Below are positions 52,297 to 55,880 of a stretch of 55,880 bases of DNA, one piece after another. A program made the position numbers and the translations under genes. The notes beneath the pieces are model-generated. The model worked only from the letters and a program-made list of their open reading frames with translations. It had not been told where the DNA came from and searched no databases. The stretch's first letter is position 1. Each line of letters begins with the position of its first letter. Location: assembly GCF_005217455.1 (NCBI RefSeq), contig NZ_SZPQ01000034.1, positions 1 through 55,880 of the forward strand. The letters run 5' to 3'. The DNA comes from Martelella alba (GTDB taxonomy: Bacteria; Pseudomonadota; Gammaproteobacteria; Enterobacterales; Enterobacteriaceae).

Positions 52297-54330
52297 ATGA
52301 AAAATCTACTGCATGTTGAGTATAAGCAAACAGGAAACAGCACAAGCCAGAATCCTATGGGTATGAGAGAAATGCAAGCTCGTGCTTTTGCTGAACGAGC
52401 AAGCCAGTATCTGGTGATCAAAGCCCCTCCAGCTTCAGGTAAGTCACGAGCCTTGATGTTCCTGGGGCTGGATAAGCTGCAAAATCAGGGGATTCGCAAA
52501 GTAATCGTCACAGTTCCTGAAAAATCCATAGGTGGTTCCTTTAAGGAAACCAAACTCACTGACTTTGGTTTCTTCAGTGACTGGGAAGTTGCTCCTCAGA
52601 ATAACTTGTGTGTAGATGGTAGCGATAGAAGCAAGGTTTCAGCCTTCAAACGCTTTATGGAAGGTGCTGATCGCATTTTAGTGTGCACTCATGCCACACT
52701 TCGTTTTGCTTTTGATCAGGTAGAAGTTAGTGAATTTAATGATTGCCTTGTAGCGATTGACGAATTCCACCATGTCTCTGCTGATGGTGATAACCGCCTT
52801 GGTGGCCTGATTGATGAACTAATGTCTAAATCAACGGCACACATCGTTGCAATGACTGGTTCTTATTTTCGTGGTGATACAGTCCCGATTCTATTGCCTG
52901 AGGATGAGGAAAAGTTCACCAAGGTGACTTACACCTATTACGAACAGCTTAATGGATATAAATATCTAAAATCTCTCGGTATTGGTTATCATTTTTACCA
53001 AGGTCGTTATATTGATGCATTACCTGAAGTACTCGATCCGAATAAGAAAACTATCATTCACATTCCTAATGTAAATTCTGGTGAATCAACGAAAGATAAA
53101 CACAGCGAAGTCGATGCTATTGTCGATATACTGGGCGATGTGGAACTTCGTGATCCGAATACCGGCATATTATATGTCAAATCTAAAGATGGTCGTATCC
53201 TTAAGGTTGCCAACCTCGTTGATGATAGCTCATTAGAACGACCTAAAGTTCAAAACTATTTGCGTAATATTACAAGTCCAGATGACATGGACATTATTAT
53301 CGCATTAGGCATGGCAAAAGAAGGCTTTGACTGGCCTTTCTGTGAACATGTTTTAACTATTGGATATCGCAGCTCACTCACAGAAATTGTCCAAATCATC
53401 GGCCGGGCAACTCGTGATTGCGAAGGGAAGAAACATGCTCAATTTACAAATTTAATTGCTCAACCAGATGCTGAAGATAAAGATGTCCAAGTTTCTGTTA
53501 ATAATATGCTTAAAGCCATTACTACATCATTGCTAATGGAACAAATCTTAGCTCCAACTATTCAGTTCAAACCTCGTTTTCAGTGGAATGGCGAAGACCT
53601 TCCTGATAACACTTTACTGATTGACGATACCAGCACTACGCCTGTATCACAGAAAGTTATTGATATTCTGAATGGGGATCGCAACGAGATCCTTGCTGCT
53701 TTAACGGCGAAACAGCAGGTGATCAAAGAAGCTATCGGGGAAACTGTTCCTCCTGAAACTATCACTCAGGTTGAGTTACCTTCTGTCATACAAAGCCTCT
53801 ACCCAGATCTGACGGAAGAAGAACACGAGCAAATTCGCCAGGGTATGTTACAGAGTATGCTGATTAGCTCTAATGGCGGATTGATTAAAGGAGAAGATTT
53901 ACCCCCAGATGCTGTAATTGACGGAGGTCCAAGTACGGATAATGGAGGGGCAAGTGATCTGAGTGATGGTAGTGACAGCAACATGGCTGGGAAGCAGTTC
54001 CTGAAAATGGGCGATAAGTTCATTTCTATTGATAATCTGGATATCGATCTCATCGATTCGATCAACCCTTTCAAAGGGGCTTATGAAATACTATCCAAAC
54101 AAGTTGATGCAGAAATGTTGAAAACCATTCAACAGGCTATCAGTGTGACTAAATCGAAAGTATCTGAAGAAGAAGCCATTATTCTATGGCCGCGAATCAA
54201 ACAATTTACTCATGACCATCAACGCCCTCCATCTCTGAACTCCGGCAATCCTATTGAAGTTCGCTATGCGGAAGCCCTTGCTTTCCTTCGTCAACAGAAA
54301 CAACAAAAGTTAGCACAACAGGACCAATAG
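52297..54330 (+). CDS. superfamily 2 DEAD/DEAH-like helicase of the island operon
   Basis: 677 residues from ATG 52297, after ACAGGAAAAATAAA. Walker A APPASGKS (43-50), Walker B with DEFH (155-158), motif III-like AMTGSYFRG and motif VI QIIGRATRD (366-374) define an SF2 ATPase. The C-terminal third (from about residue 410) is unlike known helicases, contains a Gly/Ser/Asp-rich linker (GGPSTDNGGASDLSDGSDSN), and ends in a small module (IKQFTHDHQRPPSLNSGNP) similar to the start of the next protein. Follows the methyltransferase by 75 bp and precedes the nuclease gene by 1 bp. Confidence 0.85.
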   Translation: MKNLLHVEYKQTGNSTSQNPMGMREMQARAFAERASQYLVIKAPPASGKSRALMFLGLDKLQNQGIRKVIVTVPEKSIGGSFKETKLTDFGFFSDWEVAPQNNLCVDGSDRSKVSAFKRFMEGADRILVCTHATLRFAFDQVEVSEFNDCLVAIDEFHHVSADGDNRLGGLIDELMSKSTAHIVAMTGSYFRGDTVPILLPEDEEKFTKVTYTYYEQLNGYKYLKSLGIGYHFYQGRYIDALPEVLDPNKKTIIHIPNVNSGESTKDKHSEVDAIVDILGDVELRDPNTGILYVKSKDGRILKVANLVDDSSLERPKVQNYLRNITSPDDMDIIIALGMAKEGFDWPFCEHVLTIGYRSSLTEIVQIIGRATRDCEGKKHAQFTNLIAQPDAEDKDVQVSVNNMLKAITTSLLMEQILAPTIQFKPRFQWNGEDLPDNTLLIDDTSTTPVSQKVIDILNGDRNEILAALTAKQQVIKEAIGETVPPETITQVELPSVIQSLYPDLTEEEHEQIRQGMLQSMLISSNGGLIKGEDLPPDAVIDGGPSTDNGGASDLSDGSDSNMAGKQFLKMGDKFISIDNLDIDLIDSINPFKGAYEILSKQVDAEMLKTIQQAISVTKSKVSEEEAIILWPRIKQFTHDHQRPPSLNSGNPIEVRYAEALAFLRQQKQQKLAQQDQ

Positions 54331-54331
54331 T

Positions 54332-55576
54332 ATGATTCGTTTCTCAACAAAAGGTTTGTCGTCAAAATCTACCCTTGATGATATCTTAGGTGAAAGTGAC
54401 GACTTAGGGTTATTAAATATTCAACCTTTGAAAGCATCTAAGGGACCTACAGATATAGTCGGTTCTCAATTTTCTGAGATCACTGCCTTTTATGCCCAGC
54501 ATGGCCGACTTCCTGACGAAAATAGTTCAGCTTCAACTAATGAGAAAGTACTAGCCCGCAGACTGCAAAGTTTCAAAGCTAATCCCGAGCAATATCAGCA
54601 TTTGCGAGGGGTAGATGAATATGGACTTTTATCCAGTAATAATATTCAGTCACAAGAAACATTAAAATGTGCCGATTCATCTACGGATTACTTAATTCGT
54701 GCTGAATCGGTAACCTCACTGGATGATATTTTTGCGGATGATGATGGCTTATTAGACTTTGAAACTCCCGACCTCTTCAATCTAAAACATGTTCCTGCGG
54801 AGAAGAAAGAACAACCAGATGAGGTGGCACAACGACAACCTTGCACTGACTTTCCTCGTTATGCTCCACTCTTTACAACAGTGCAAAATGGACTTAAGAA
54901 TGCGGTTTTCAGCCTCGAGCGTTTCACCCATAAGCTGAAAATTAATGCTGGCGATTTTTTCATTCTGAATGGACTGTTGGGATATGTTGCAAGCATTGGT
55001 GAACGACTTGAACAATACAGTAGCTATAATGCCAGAGCACACCTAATCTTTGAGAATGGCACGGAAATGCATATGCTATACCAGTCTCTGACTCATGGAC
55101 TTGTAAGGGATAATGAAGGAAGAAAGTTACAGCTACATGGGCAGTTATTAAAACCTTCTCAGGAACCAATTCCTACAGGTATTATTTATGTCCTTGCGAC
55201 TAAGAGCACAGACCCCGCCCTCACTCCTTATAAACAGAACCTCTATAAGATTGGATTCACTGAAACCACTGTTGAAAAACGAATCAAGAATGCAGAAACA
55301 GACCGGACCTACCTTGAAGCACCAGTGAGAATTGTATCTACAAGTCAGTGTTTCAATTTAAATGCTCATAAACTTGAGACTCTTGTGCATGGGTTCCTTG
55401 CTACTCGCCGTTTGAATATTACTCTAAAAAGTACTTCAGGACAAACTTATACACCGAGGGAATGGTTTTATGTCCCACTATCAACGGTTTTAGCGGTGAT
55501 TGAGTATGTTGTAGATGGTTCAATATCTCAATATAGAATTGATAACACAACAGGTAGAATCATCTCTAAAAAATGA
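54332..55576 (+). CDS. GIY-YIG (T5orf172-type) nuclease of the island operon
   Basis: 414 residues. An acidic repeat STLDDILGESDDLGLL (13-28) recurs as SLDDIFADDDGLLDF (129-143). Residues 47-82 (SEITAFYAQHGRLPDENSSA onward) resemble the helicase C-terminal module. A central domain (NAGDFFILNGLLGYVASIGE, HLIFENGTEMHML) accompanies GIY-YIG domains of this type. The nuclease core has GIIY (283-286), YKIG (305-308), catalytic Arg317 and metal Glu349, so it looks intact. One base after the helicase stop, hence cotranscribed and coupled. Confidence 0.85.
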   Translation: MIRFSTKGLSSKSTLDDILGESDDLGLLNIQPLKASKGPTDIVGSQFSEITAFYAQHGRLPDENSSASTNEKVLARRLQSFKANPEQYQHLRGVDEYGLLSSNNIQSQETLKCADSSTDYLIRAESVTSLDDIFADDDGLLDFETPDLFNLKHVPAEKKEQPDEVAQRQPCTDFPRYAPLFTTVQNGLKNAVFSLERFTHKLKINAGDFFILNGLLGYVASIGERLEQYSSYNARAHLIFENGTEMHMLYQSLTHGLVRDNEGRKLQLHGQLLKPSQEPIPTGIIYVLATKSTDPALTPYKQNLYKIGFTETTVEKRIKNAETDRTYLEAPVRIVSTSQCFNLNAHKLETLVHGFLATRRLNITLKSTSGQTYTPREWFYVPLSTVLAVIEYVVDGSISQYRIDNTTGRIISKK

Positions 55577-55664
55577 GATATTTACCTCCTCTAATTTTTA
55601 ATCGAAAATTTAATAATATGTTTAGTAAGCTCACCAAAAAACTCAAAAATAATAATATAAGTCA

Positions 55665-55689
55665 AAGTCCAATCATGTAGATTGGACTT
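55665..55689 (+). terminator. hairpin ending the methyltransferase-helicase-nuclease operon
   Basis: AAGTCCAATC (55665-55674) pairs perfectly with GATTGGACTT (55680-55689) around ATGTA, 88 bp after the last stop; followed by CTTATATT. Confidence 0.75.
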
Positions 55690-55702
55690 CTTATATTGGT
55701 TA

Positions 55703-55822
55703 TTATTTAGAAATGGAACCTGTCAGTTTTACGACGATAGAATCCCCTGATGTTGCTTTGTATTCGGACCAATTACTTGCAGTATTCAACTCAACGATCT
55801 TTCCAGGGTAATCCCCCCATTT
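55703..55822 (-). pseudogene. 39-codon C-terminal remnant of an unrecognised gene
   Basis: On the minus strand an open frame reads KWGDYPGKIVELNTASNW and ends SIVVKLTGSISK before TAA 55703-55705; a stop (55823-55825) lies immediately upstream with no start codon. It looks protein-like but I do not recognise a family. The remaining bases to 55880 show nothing I can support. Confidence 0.3.
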
Positions 55823-55880
55823 TTAACGGAGGTGATAAGTAGAATCAGGTCATGCGCTGAATATGCTGCATTGGTGTGAA

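Overview
The window looks like a chromosome segment of a member of Enterobacterales. Genus is my inference: the gene order (glpKX-fpr-yiiQ-tpiA; sbp-pfkA-cpxP/cpxRA running directly into trmL-cysE-gpsA-secB-grxC-yibN) and a Klebsiella/Serratia-type LPS core locus suggest a Yersinia/Serratia/Pectobacterium/Sodalis-like lineage rather than E. coli. Most of the window is GC-rich housekeeping DNA with intact genes of normal length. From about 46.0 kb to the right edge the DNA is visibly more AT-rich and is an integrase-headed genomic island.

Layout. 1-3.8 kb: end of glpK, then glpX, fpr, yiiQ and tpiA (glycerol and central carbon metabolism). 4.0-9.9 kb: a complete ribose operon on the minus strand (rbsDACBK plus rbsR), with two palindromic operators in front of rbsD. 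10.2-11.5 kb: an IS256-family element without an evident target duplication. 11.9-17.5 kb: sbp, pfkA, a decayed group II intron fragment sitting just behind the cpxP terminator, cpxP, and divergent cpxRA with a perfect CpxR box. 17.6-23.6 kb: trmL, then cysE-gpsA-secB-grxC-yibN on the minus strand and envC-yibQ on the plus strand. The gpmM gene expected upstream of envC is absent here. 23.8-38.0 kb: the LPS inner and outer core locus (hldD, waaF, waaC, a WaaZ-like gene, waaL, an extra GT9 enzyme, a WabN-like deacetylase, a WabH-like GT4, waaH flanked by inverted dispersed repeats, waaQ, waaG/wabG, waaA, waaE), then coaD. 38.5-46.0 kb: mutM, rpmBG, radC, coaBC-dut, slmA, pyrE-rph and yicC.

Island (46.0 kb to end). 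A P4-type tyrosine integrase lies directly downstream of the yicC terminator. Next comes an H-NS-like gene cut after about codon 67 by an IS21-family element. The istA side of that IS has lost its terminus and abuts the interior of a large MmeI-like adenine DNA methyltransferase gene. After that gene lie a superfamily 2 helicase and a T5orf172-type GIY-YIG nuclease, with a strong terminator behind them. The methyltransferase-helicase-GIY-YIG trio looks like a restriction/defence operon I cannot match to a named system. In this genome the 5' end of the methyltransferase, which in MmeI-like proteins carries the nuclease domain, appears to have been deleted together with the end of the IS and the 3' part of the hns-like gene.

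How the genes work together: the backbone combines sugar uptake and glycolysis (rbs, pfkA, tpiA, glpX), envelope stress sensing (Cpx), envelope building and division (LPS core, envC, slmA) and nucleotide/CoA synthesis (coaBC, coaD, dut, pyrE). The island adds a probable DNA-modification and DNA-degradation module and an H-NS fragment that could disturb silencing.
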